DNA of 64,000 nucleotides from Oscillatoria sp. FACHB-1407 (GTDB lineage: Bacteria; Cyanobacteriota; Cyanobacteriia; Elainellales; Elainellaceae), in contig NZ_JACJSA010000001.1 of the NCBI RefSeq assembly GCF_014697545.1, positions 310,001-374,000 on the forward strand, read 5' to 3'. Each line of letters starts with the position of its first letter. Positions within the stretch are counted from its first letter, which is position 1. Under the pieces are notes generated by a model that saw only the letters and a program-made list of their open reading frames with translations, was not told the origin of the DNA and made no database searches. A program made the position numbers and the translations under genes. This document shows positions 44,680-53,217 of the stretch, piece after piece.

Positions 44680-46005
44680 GTGATCTTGGGGATGCAGTCG
44701 GGAGGTTTGATTTTGAAACTTAACCAATTACGATCACTTACCACAACCCTAGAGCCGTATCTAGTTAGCTTTTTGATCCTATATTTTCTAGGGCTTGATT
44801 TACCCTTCCCTTCAATTTTTAACGCAGCGACTTACGGCATAATCACAATTCTAATAGCACCTCATTGGAAACGAACTGCTTATGTCATCGCACAGCAACC
44901 TCTTCTGATCCTGTTGCATGTTATCACTGTGATGTCAGTACTATGGTCAGTAGCTCCAGAATTCACAGCAGATGAAACAAAAGCTGTCGTTCGGGCAGCA
45001 TTATTTGGAATTTATCTAGCGGTACGATTTAGCCTTCAAGATCAGATGTATCTGTTAGCTCGTACCTTAGCTGTTAGCCTTGTCTTTAGCCTGTTAGTTG
45101 GGTTTGCTCTCCCTGGTTATGGAATTCACACAACCGGAGAGTTTGCAGGTTCCTGGAAGGGAGTATTTCTATTTAAAAATCTCTTTGCTTATATCGTTAC
45201 CCTTGCTGCAATTTCTTTTGTTCTCATTGGTCTGTTTGGTCGAAAATACCGTTTGCTCACAGGGTTCATGCTTGGTATAGCTGTTCTTCTCTTGATCCTC
45301 AGCCGTGGAAGAACTGCTCTGGCAGTTTTTATTATTTCCTTGTGTTTGCTACCCGTTTATGGAGTTGTCAAGCAGAAGTTTCGGATACGAGTGGTTTTAA
45401 TCACTTTTGGTATTTTGTTAACAGGAATAACCATTGCTCTACTGTTAGGTAATTTGGAGTTTATTGTTGTTGATCTGCTGGGTAAAAATCTTGAGTTCAA
45501 TGGACGACTTCCGATTTGGCAATTAATGCTTGAAAAAGCAAGTGAACGTCCCTGGTTAGGCTATGGCTATTCCGGTTTTTGGACATCTGACGAATCGATA
45601 TATATTCTCTTGAATACCTGGGCACAAGAGGCACACGACGAGGGATTACGGTTTAATGCCCACAACGGTTATCTAGAACTGTTTTTACAGTTGGGCTGGG
45701 TCGGGCTGGGTATTTATTTAATTAGTTTTATTAATTTGATGTGTAAAACCATCTACCTTGTCTTTAGAACCAAATCTTTGGAAATTTTTTGGGTCTTGCA
45801 ACTCTTAGTAGCCATGTTTATTTTTAACTTTACAGATAGCTTAGGTATTTTAGCGACAGGTGCTCAATGGAGTATTTACATCTCATTCGTTTCATCAATC
45901 ACGATGCAATACAAACGAATCAAACGAAATGATAACCTCAAGGCTTCTGAAACCAATCAGTATCCATTTGTTCCTGACTCATCTCCTCTCATCCCCAATC
46001 ATTAA
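44680..46005 (+). CDS. O-antigen ligase/polymerase family membrane protein (Wzy_C)
   Basis: 441 residues. The GTG at 44680 directly follows the previous stop; an ATG four codons later is an alternative. About 10-11 hydrophobic segments. The periplasmic loop contains RPWLGYGYSGFW and AHNGYLELFLQLGWVGLGIY, the classic signature of WaaL/Wzy_C proteins. It may polymerise the EPS handled by the 41999 flippase or ligate chains to an acceptor; the family does not tell which. Confidence 0.88.
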   Translation: MILGMQSGGLILKLNQLRSLTTTLEPYLVSFLILYFLGLDLPFPSIFNAATYGIITILIAPHWKRTAYVIAQQPLLILLHVITVMSVLWSVAPEFTADETKAVVRAALFGIYLAVRFSLQDQMYLLARTLAVSLVFSLLVGFALPGYGIHTTGEFAGSWKGVFLFKNLFAYIVTLAAISFVLIGLFGRKYRLLTGFMLGIAVLLLILSRGRTALAVFIISLCLLPVYGVVKQKFRIRVVLITFGILLTGITIALLLGNLEFIVVDLLGKNLEFNGRLPIWQLMLEKASERPWLGYGYSGFWTSDESIYILLNTWAQEAHDEGLRFNAHNGYLELFLQLGWVGLGIYLISFINLMCKTIYLVFRTKSLEIFWVLQLLVAMFIFNFTDSLGILATGAQWSIYISFVSSITMQYKRIKRNDNLKASETNQYPFVPDSSPLIPNH

Positions 46006-46017
46006 CGCCACCTTCCT

Positions 46018-47190
46018 ATGAAAGTTCTATTTCTAACAACCGTTCTCCCTAGCCATAAGTTACACGGTAGTGAAATTGCTTCGCAAAATTTTATTGATGG
46101 TTTGAAGCAGACGCAGAAATGCGACATTACGGTGGTGGGATATTCCCGAAAAGAAGATGGTGAATTGCAACATCAGCCCGAAGAAATTTTGGTTCAGCAA
46201 CAATATATTGAAACCAAAAAATCAGGGCTCTATCCAATGTTTTGGTTTGCCTTGAGCCTGTTGAAAAACATCCCTTACTCATCAGCAAAATATATCTCTA
46301 ACAAATATATTCATACCTTAAAGTCTCTACTTGCTAAACACAAATATGAGGTCGTTATCATTGACCATGCCCAGTTGGCGTGGCTACGGAAGTTTATCAA
46401 ACATCCCTGCAAAACAGTCTTTATTGCTCACAACATAGAACACGAAATTTACCAGCAACATTTACAACGATCACAGCGGGCGATCGCTAAATTCGTCTAC
46501 GGGCGAGAAGCCACTTTAATCGAGCGCATGGAACGTGACCTGGCACGAGCCGTAGATGTCGTGTGGACATTAACTCAGCATGATGCTGACTATTTCTCTA
46601 AATTCAAACAGCCTGCTCAGGTTGAGGTGTTCAACCTGCCAGCAACTTCAGCGAGTTTTCAACACCAAGTCTTGGACAAGCAATTTGATATTGGCATTAT
46701 TGGAAGTTGGACGTGGAAGCCCAACGAGGAAGGCTTGCATTGGTTCTTGCAAGAGATTTATCCTCATCTTCCTCAAACTCTCTCGATTCATATCGCAGGG
46801 CGCGGTGCTGATTGGCTTACAGACCGTTACTCCAACATTACTTATCGCGGGTTTGTCCCAGATGCCCAACGCTTTATGGCAGAAGCCAGAGCCGTCGCCA
46901 TCCCCATCCTGAGTGGTGGTGGCATTCAGATTAAAACACTGGATGCGATCGCTTCTGGGTCAGCGATCGTCGCGACCCCTATGGCATTACGTGGAATTTC
47001 TCATCCCCCTAAAACAGTTCAGATTGCCCAACATCCTCAAGAGTTTGCTAAATGTCTCGAAATGACGGTTACAACGTCTTCTACAGGATTAGAGGCTCAA
47101 AGAGCCATTGATGATGCATCTGCCTGGTATCAAGACCGTCGAGAGCAGTTTCTGGCAGAGATATCGGCGCAACTCGAAAGCACCCATTAG
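46018..47190 (+). CDS. Glycosyltransferase, GT4 family (sugar-transferase stp1-type)
   Basis: 390 residues. It begins VLFLTTVLPSHKLHGSEIAS. IAHNIEHEIYQQHL and TLTQHDADYFSKF are marks of a GT4 subgroup often found at the ends of EPS operons. The C-terminal domain has IGIIGSWTWKPNEEGLHWFL and PILSGGGIQIKTLDAIASGS, in which the E-x7-E motif is replaced by GGIQIKTLDA, as in that subgroup. It is the last member of the plus-strand run before an 839-base gap. Confidence 0.88.
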   Translation: MKVLFLTTVLPSHKLHGSEIASQNFIDGLKQTQKCDITVVGYSRKEDGELQHQPEEILVQQQYIETKKSGLYPMFWFALSLLKNIPYSSAKYISNKYIHTLKSLLAKHKYEVVIIDHAQLAWLRKFIKHPCKTVFIAHNIEHEIYQQHLQRSQRAIAKFVYGREATLIERMERDLARAVDVVWTLTQHDADYFSKFKQPAQVEVFNLPATSASFQHQVLDKQFDIGIIGSWTWKPNEEGLHWFLQEIYPHLPQTLSIHIAGRGADWLTDRYSNITYRGFVPDAQRFMAEARAVAIPILSGGGIQIKTLDAIASGSAIVATPMALRGISHPPKTVQIAQHPQEFAKCLEMTVTTSSTGLEAQRAIDDASAWYQDRREQFLAEISAQLESTH

Positions 47191-47535
47191 GGATGTCAAT
47201 CTGGGATTTGGTTACCACAACAGCAAGATTATTTTATTGTGGTAGTATTATTTTTATACACAGATGAAGAGTTATTTAAGTAAATCACCATCACACGTAA
47301 ATCCTCTGTGTAATTGTATAAAATTTATCTAGTGGTAGTCATAGAACTGTGTCAGGGTTAAACGTTCATGACCTACCTATACAACCTGTGTCTGTATAAC
47401 TTGTGTCTGACAACTTGCATCTGTGTAACCTCAGTGATTCTTATTCGGGCACTCTACCTACCCCCGCACTACACAGAATTTTTACTAAGTATCCGGATCC
47501 ATCTACCCATTAGAAGCCGTTAAGGTTTTATCCCA

Positions 47536-47650
47536 TAGGGATGGGAATTAAATAAGTTCGATATTAGGTAGGGGCAGTATTTGCCGTCTAATCCATGGGT
47601 TGAAGACTGGTCTGCTAAACCTGTCCGTACAGTTTACGGATGTATCCCTA
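47536..47650 (+). repeat. Dispersed repeat B, copy B3 (diverged)
   Basis: GGGATGGGAATTAAATAAGT, GGTAGGGGCAG, GGTCTGCTAAACCTGTCCGT and TTTACGGAT match B1 in order, but the internal arms no longer pair well. It is an older copy. Confidence 0.75.
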
Positions 47651-47702
47651 GAGCAGGCTTACAGGGTTAAGAGCGTCACCAAACAGATATTGAGGCATCT
47701 TA

Positions 47703-47785
47703 CTGACAGCAATTGTCAGGGTATTTAAGACAGGGAGATTTAGGGGGTACCTCTAGTCACGAGTTTCACCCCTTTGCTCTGTTCT
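47703..47785 (+). repeat. Dispersed repeat A, copy A9 (strongly diverged)
   Basis: CTGACAGCAATTGTCAG forms a hairpin, followed by GACAGGGAG, a G-run and GTTTCACCCC, in the same order as the A4/A8 variant. Confidence 0.45.
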
Positions 47786-48029
47786 ATCATCACTTGCTGT
47801 AAATGATATTTGTGTAGATGGTAATCATTGCCAATTTGTTCCTTTGATTTTGGAGTTGATAAAGGAACTGATCTCATAGCTCCTTAAGATTAAAAGCTTT
47901 AAGTGAGCGAGTATACCCATGTAGATTTTGTCTACTTAATTTATGTCAAAGGGGCATCTCTGAGGTTGTGCAAGTACAGTCAACGCTTGAATTGCAGAGA
48001 ACTACAGAGATTTAGGAAATAAGGATGCT

Positions 48030-49454
48030 ATGGCTTTTATGTCATCCCCCGTTAATTTGAACGCAGATTTGCGATCGCCATCAGTTACTCACTTTCGGAA
48101 AGGGTTTGTGATTGGGTGGAGTAGAGTCGCAATACTTTTACTCGCAGATATTCTCTCTATCGTGGTGGCTTGGTATTTAGCTGTCACTGTTGGAACTCGC
48201 ATAGAATCTGCCTGGACAATTGATGCCAAGTTATTACCACTGATTCTTGCAATCAAAATTAGTATTCTTACAGCAAGGGGTTTATACAAGGCGGGTAACT
48301 CTCGCCGCGACTATTTTGGGTTAATCAAGGCAATCTCTTTATCAGAAGGTTTGTTGCTATTAATTGCATTTTTGTTGGAGCCGAAAGCCTATATTTCCCG
48401 TTCAACTTTTCTTCTTTCCTGGTTTCTCAGTTTATTGTTGATCAGTATCGGTCGATGGGTGGTTGATGCTGGGCTAGAGGCTATCCGAAAGCGAGGTGCT
48501 GTTCGATATCCAGTGTTTCTAATCTCCGAGGTAGAACACCAGGAAAAGAATCTTAAACTGATTGAACAGGAGAACCGCTACAACGTCATTGGTGTAGCAG
48601 ATTCCAGCTGTTTAGATAAGAAAAATCGAGAGAAAACATTTGAGTCTCTCCGTAAGATGGGTATTGCGGAAGCCTTTGTTTCATGGCGTGCGATTCAAAA
48701 GCGGTTGCATGTCTGCTGGTATTTTCAAACCGCTGGTATCACTCTGAGAATTTTACCCACGGATACCAACTCATTCTTTCCAAAATCAGAATCCTGGACG
48801 ATTGGTGGAATTCCATCACTAACCGTACCAGTACCGGTAATTGTCGGCGGTGATTACTGGATGAAACGTTGCTTTGACTTCTGTTGCTCCAGTTTGGCGA
48901 TTCTGATCCTGTCACCCATCTACTTACTCATCGCACTGTTCATCAGGCTCGATTCTCCTGGTCCGATCTTTTTCCGTCAAACTCGGATTGGTCTGTATGG
49001 GCGTGAGTTTAAGGTCTGGAAGTTCCGCACGATGGTGCAGAATGCCTCTCAGTTGCAAGCTAAGTTAGAAGCCCAAAATGAGATGAAAGATGGGGTTCTC
49101 TTTAAGATGAAGGACGACCCCCGCATTACGAAAGTTGGTAGGTTTTTGCGTGCCTATAGTTTGGACGAGTTACCACAACTGTTTAACGTTTTAGTGGGGC
49201 AGATGAGCATTGTGGGTCCACGTCCCTTACCTGTTAGAGATGTAGAAAAATTTGAGGAGAAACACTTTATCCGTCAGGAAGTGCTGCCCGGCATTACAGG
49301 ACTGTGGCAAGTATCGGGGCGATCGGATATTACCAATTTTGATGATGTTCTCAATCTAGATAATTACTACATCTCCAACTGGTCAATTTGGTTAGATCTG
49401 AGGATCATTCTGCAAACAGTTAGAGTTGTTCTGCAAAAAACAGGAGCTTACTAA
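48030..49454 (+). CDS. Undecaprenyl-phosphate sugar phosphotransferase (WcaJ-like initiator)
   Basis: 474 residues, full length for the polyisoprenyl-phosphate hexose-1-phosphate transferase class. The N-terminal part has four membrane segments, the middle part is a poorly conserved domain, and the C-terminal catalytic part starts MKRCFDFCCSSLAILILSPI. It continues RLDSPGPIFFRQTRIGLYGR, VWKFRTM, LDELPQLFNVLVGQMSIVGP (catalytic Asp379-Glu380) and GITGLWQVSGRSDI. It transfers sugar-1-phosphate to undecaprenyl phosphate and so starts repeat-unit synthesis. It is monocistronic in appearance, preceded by an 839-base gap and followed by convergent genes. Confidence 0.95.
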   Translation: MAFMSSPVNLNADLRSPSVTHFRKGFVIGWSRVAILLLADILSIVVAWYLAVTVGTRIESAWTIDAKLLPLILAIKISILTARGLYKAGNSRRDYFGLIKAISLSEGLLLLIAFLLEPKAYISRSTFLLSWFLSLLLISIGRWVVDAGLEAIRKRGAVRYPVFLISEVEHQEKNLKLIEQENRYNVIGVADSSCLDKKNREKTFESLRKMGIAEAFVSWRAIQKRLHVCWYFQTAGITLRILPTDTNSFFPKSESWTIGGIPSLTVPVPVIVGGDYWMKRCFDFCCSSLAILILSPIYLLIALFIRLDSPGPIFFRQTRIGLYGREFKVWKFRTMVQNASQLQAKLEAQNEMKDGVLFKMKDDPRITKVGRFLRAYSLDELPQLFNVLVGQMSIVGPRPLPVRDVEKFEEKHFIRQEVLPGITGLWQVSGRSDITNFDDVLNLDNYYISNWSIWLDLRIILQTVRVVLQKTGAY

Positions 49455-49505
49455 CGGTCCATTCATGTATATCCGTAGTTGATAACTTTTAATTGTTTTT
49501 CCAGG

Positions 49506-49566
49506 CACTATTGGCGTCTCCTTTTCCACAGGAATTGCCCAATAGTGTCTTTCTATTTGGAGACGC
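49506..49566 (+). other. Interleaved inverted repeats able to form a pseudoknot or two alternative hairpins
   Basis: CACTATTGG (49506-49514) pairs perfectly with CCAATAGTG (49539-49547). GCGTCTCC (49514-49521) pairs perfectly with GGAGACGC (49559-49566). The pairs interleave in ABA'B' order, sharing one base. It lies 52 bases after the stop of the sugar transferase gene. The rest of the 49455-49855 gap holds no gene; a short CATTGTC/GACAATG stem lies at 49649-49687. Confidence 0.7.
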
Positions 49567-49855
49567 GGTTTGCGATCTAGGCTGCACTTGCGATCTCAAC
49601 TCTGTAAGATGACAACCCGCCAAGGGCATCGTCGTCACCCGTCATCTGCATTGTCGTCTAATACTGGGTTGTCCTCACTAGACAATGGCTCCATCAACTC
49701 AAGCCATTGACGATCAAAAAACATGGGCGCAAAGCCAAGAGTATTCTTCGCTATGGCTTGGATCATCTTCACCAGATTGGATTCAACTTGGAGCAGAAAA
49801 GGAATGATTTTCGAGATGTTCTACAATTTTTGTCCTGTACTTAAATAACCATTAC

Positions 49856-50920
49856 TTAATTGAAAAAGCCGAAGATATCATCAATCAGGTTGAGAACTGG
49901 GCTAATTCCATCCGTAAACCGGGTTATGCCAGAACGATTAACAACAATAACATCATTATTTACTAATATGGGGTTTGATTCTTCATCAATCCCTTGGTTG
50001 AAGTTGACCTCTACTCGACGTTGAGAGGCTGTCCCATCAGGGTTTAGACGTACTAAGTTGACGGCTCTCATTGCGGCTCTTTGTCGATCAAACCCTCCCG
50101 CTGCTAACAACGCCTGGTTAAGGGGAGTATTGGGTGGAACTTCAACTGCTCCAGGCTCCACCACTTCTCCAACAACATAAACTCTAATCGTATCTGGAGC
50201 AAAACTGGCAGTACTTAATTGAACGGCTTCCGCTGGGGTGAGTGCCTGTGCAGTTGGGATGAGAACCGTATCTCCCCCTTGAAGAATTACATCTTTGCTT
50301 AAATCACCTGTTTGGATCAAATCCCACAAGCTAACATAAATGGTGTTACTCTCTCCATTGATTAATTGCCGACGCACTTGAACTTGCCGTAAGTCTGCTC
50401 TCGCTGTAATACCCCCTGCTAGGTCGATTGCTTCGGTTAAAGTTGGAAATACAGTTTCTCCTCCTGCATCTCCTGCCGCATTCAGTGCGTAAGTTCCAGG
50501 ACGGTTAACCTCTCCTGCAATTCCGATTCGGACGGGTCTTAAAGCAATGAGATTGATCGTTACGGAGGGTCGTCGTAAAAAAACAGCGTAATGTCTAGAA
50601 ATTTCACTAGCAGTTTCCTCCAGTGTCAGCCCTCGCACTGCAACATTTCCAACACGGGGGAGGTTGATAGAGCCATCCGGTAAAACTAAGAATTCCCCAC
50701 TATAGTTAGGGGCTTCAAAAGCAGTCACCTGGATGCGATCGCCTGCTCCTAAAACATAAGCGGTTTGCCACTGCTCAGAATTAGCGGTGTTAGTTGATGA
50801 TTCATTCCCACTAGGTAAGGTTTGAGCAGTTGCAATCACAGATGGATGAGAGAGAAGTGCTACCAGGATAACCGTTACACCGGGCACACTGCTTTTGACA
50901 AAATCCGTAAACCTTTTCAT
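49856..50920 (-). CDS. SLBB-domain polysaccharide export protein (Wza-like, second copy)
   Basis: 354 residues from the ATG at 50920, which has a GGAAAGGTG Shine-Dalgarno; the ATG at 50974 gives a non-signal-like extension. The signal peptide (VTVILVALLSHPSVIATAQT) is followed by YVLGAGDRIQVTAFEAPNYS, LVLPDGSINLPRVGNV, IGIAGEVNRPGTYAL and VYVVGEVVEPGAVEVPPNTP. The C-terminal FTDGISPVLNLIDDIFGF matches the aromatic tail of the paralogue at 39500. It is paired with the BY-kinase immediately upstream, giving a second export complex. Confidence 0.92.
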   Translation of the reverse strand: MKRFTDFVKSSVPGVTVILVALLSHPSVIATAQTLPSGNESSTNTANSEQWQTAYVLGAGDRIQVTAFEAPNYSGEFLVLPDGSINLPRVGNVAVRGLTLEETASEISRHYAVFLRRPSVTINLIALRPVRIGIAGEVNRPGTYALNAAGDAGGETVFPTLTEAIDLAGGITARADLRQVQVRRQLINGESNTIYVSLWDLIQTGDLSKDVILQGGDTVLIPTAQALTPAEAVQLSTASFAPDTIRVYVVGEVVEPGAVEVPPNTPLNQALLAAGGFDRQRAAMRAVNLVRLNPDGTASQRRVEVNFNQGIDEESNPILVNNDVIVVNRSGITRFTDGISPVLNLIDDIFGFFN

Positions 50921-50994
50921 ACACCTTTCCAAACTAGAAATAGGGAGTGATATAAACACAATGTTCAAAATCATGAGAGGCTAAATCAAGCTCC

Positions 50995-53157
50995 TCATGA
51001 CTTCATAGACGTAGCAATTCCTTTAAATTCTTTAGAGCCATTGGCTAGCACACCAATCACGTTGAAATTCTGCAACAAAGTAACAGCTTGGGTCAACTCG
51101 GCTTTGGTGATGTGATCTATACGTCCAACCAGTAAAACACCGTCACAAATAGAGGCTATTTGCAGGGTATCAACTGAGCCTAAAACGGGTGGAGTGTCTA
51201 GGATAACCAAGTCGTATTCTGAAACATATTTCTGCATCAAGTCTTTGGCTTGATAGGAGCTCAACAAACGCACTGAGTCTTCTAGTAAAGGTCCGCTCGT
51301 CAGGAGATCAATATTAACTCCGCAGACTGAGATAGGAGTAGGGCGTAATTCCATTGATGGATCTGCTAATACATTCGACAGTCCCTTTTCATTTGAGCAC
51401 TGCAAATATTGTTGAATGGCAGGACTCCTTAGATTCGCATCAATAAGTAGTACCCTCTGACCTAAGCGAGTCGCGCTTAGAGCTAAACCTATCGCAACAG
51501 TAGATTTACCTTCATTGGGTAAGGTTGAGGTAATAATTAACGAATTAAATTGCGAGTTCTGATTCTGAAGCTGAATATTTTTATAAATAAAGTCAATTGG
51601 TTCACGTAGTAGTGTCAATTTTTGAACCAAATTACTTGAAGATAATTGAGACTGTGTCCTGCGAAAGGGAATAGGAGATTTTCGAGACGGTAAAGATACT
51701 TCTGAAAGAGTACCTAATAAGGAAAGTTTGACGTGTGCAGCCAAATCTTCTGGTGTATGAATGACATCATCGGTTACCTCACGTATAAAGGCGGCGATAC
51801 CACCTAAAAACAGCCCAATCACAATACCCATTAAAAGACTTACTCTTGGATTAGGAGCTATCTTTCTTCCCCATTCGGGTGCTTCTACCACTTGCCAGTT
51901 GAAACCACCTTGAGTCAGTTGAGCACTCAGTTCCTGCCTAAGTGCTAGGAGTTGCTGAATTGCAGTTCGTTCACTCTCAACCTCTGGCTGCAATCTTTCA
52001 TATTCAGCAATTAAGCTGGGGAGACGACTTAGTTCCGATCGCAACTGCTGCTCCGCAGTAGCAAGGCTTTGGCTACGTGCCCTGAGTCCTAAAAGATTCG
52101 TTTGTAGTTCTACTAATTGACCTACTAATTCTAAATCCGTCTCACTCAGTTGCCCTAAGCGCAAGATTTGATTTTCATTCGCTATTGCTTCTCTAGCAGA
52201 TCCAACTACTCGGGCAATTTCTTCTTGTAATAAGCGAAGCTGATTTTGACGGCGATCGAGCAGAACTTGTACGTTAAGGTCGGCGTCCGTATAAATGGCT
52301 TGTTGCTCTGCCAACGCCACATCTGTTTTCTGCACTTCACTTAACAGAAACTGATAACGAGGGGATTGGCTTAGTCGAGCCGAGATAAGAGCTGACTGAG
52401 GTGTCAGGGCTATTTGCCGCTGGAGAGCACCATACCGAGCATTTGCCTCTTCATATTGAGCACGTGTCGTCTGTTGTTCTTGCTGAACTCTAGACAAGGC
52501 TTCAATGACGGCAGATGCTTGTTGATCCGGTTGAATTAAAGCGTGCCGTTGCAAAAAACCTTCCAGGTTTCCTTGAGAATTAGCTAGATCCTCACGGGCT
52601 TCTTGCAATTGCTTGTTAATCGCTTCTAGACCTCTACTTAAACGGAGTTCCTGTTGTTGCAGGTTGTACTCCAAATAAACTTTCTGAAGTGCCTCAAGTA
52701 CCTCTTGCGTTTTAATTGGATCATCACTGGTATAAACAGCCCTGAAAATCTTAGTTTGAGTCTCTTCTTCTGTAACCTGTGATAGCTCTAATGAGCGCGA
52801 AATATCTCCTGCTTCTAAATCGGGGTATTGAGTTTTTAGGGACTCTACAGTTTTTTGTAGAAATTGTTGGCTACGCATCAGGTTAAGCTGAGTTGCGTAG
52901 TCTTCTTCACTATCTGCTTGAGGTTGGTCACCAATGGCTCCGAGCTGATTCTGAGAGGTTTGATAGTTAGGCTCCACTAACAATTGCATCGTGCTTTCAT
53001 AGGTAGGGTCTTCCAGCAGTGCTGAAACGACAGCTATAGCAACGACATTAGCAAATACCACTAAAAACCAGAGACGACGCCGCAATAAAATTGCCAGTAT
53101 TTTGCCGTAGCCAAAATCGGACTCAGCAGCGGAATTAGAGTTATTTTGGTATACCAC
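50995..53157 (-). CDS. Polysaccharide co-polymerase/BY-kinase-like protein lacking a Tyr-rich tail
   Basis: 720 residues. Wzz-type domain with a membrane segment at ~30-50, a long coiled coil (~160-430) and a second membrane segment at ~440-460. The nucleotide-binding part has Walker A NEGKST (with G550-K551-S552-T553), Walker A' IDANLRSP (Asp573) and Walker B LVILDTPP (Asp654). Unlike the 37140 protein, the chain ends ANGSKEFKGIATSMKS with no tyrosine in the last ~25 residues. It is therefore probably an ATPase/co-polymerase whose control differs from classical Wzc. It is coupled to the Wza-like gene 74 bases downstream. Confidence 0.92.
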   Translation of the reverse strand: MVYQNNSNSAAESDFGYGKILAILLRRRLWFLVVFANVVAIAVVSALLEDPTYESTMQLLVEPNYQTSQNQLGAIGDQPQADSEEDYATQLNLMRSQQFLQKTVESLKTQYPDLEAGDISRSLELSQVTEEETQTKIFRAVYTSDDPIKTQEVLEALQKVYLEYNLQQQELRLSRGLEAINKQLQEAREDLANSQGNLEGFLQRHALIQPDQQASAVIEALSRVQQEQQTTRAQYEEANARYGALQRQIALTPQSALISARLSQSPRYQFLLSEVQKTDVALAEQQAIYTDADLNVQVLLDRRQNQLRLLQEEIARVVGSAREAIANENQILRLGQLSETDLELVGQLVELQTNLLGLRARSQSLATAEQQLRSELSRLPSLIAEYERLQPEVESERTAIQQLLALRQELSAQLTQGGFNWQVVEAPEWGRKIAPNPRVSLLMGIVIGLFLGGIAAFIREVTDDVIHTPEDLAAHVKLSLLGTLSEVSLPSRKSPIPFRRTQSQLSSSNLVQKLTLLREPIDFIYKNIQLQNQNSQFNSLIITSTLPNEGKSTVAIGLALSATRLGQRVLLIDANLRSPAIQQYLQCSNEKGLSNVLADPSMELRPTPISVCGVNIDLLTSGPLLEDSVRLLSSYQAKDLMQKYVSEYDLVILDTPPVLGSVDTLQIASICDGVLLVGRIDHITKAELTQAVTLLQNFNVIGVLANGSKEFKGIATSMKS

Positions 53158-53217
53158 AGCTCAAAATAGGTAAATAACTATAACTACAAATCACTCGATC
53201 GTAGCACCCTCAATCCA

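Larger units (their letters stand above)
47191..48029. other. 839-base non-coding gap with decayed repeats
   Basis: No gene is seen. The first 150 bases are AT-rich. At 47375-47450 a short degenerate repetition of CAACCTGTGTCTGTAT-like units occurs (~3 units). A diverged repeat B copy lies at 47536-47650 and a diverged repeat A copy at ~47703-47785. The last 240 bases should carry the promoter of the sugar transferase gene, but no convincing site is visible. Confidence 0.45.
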
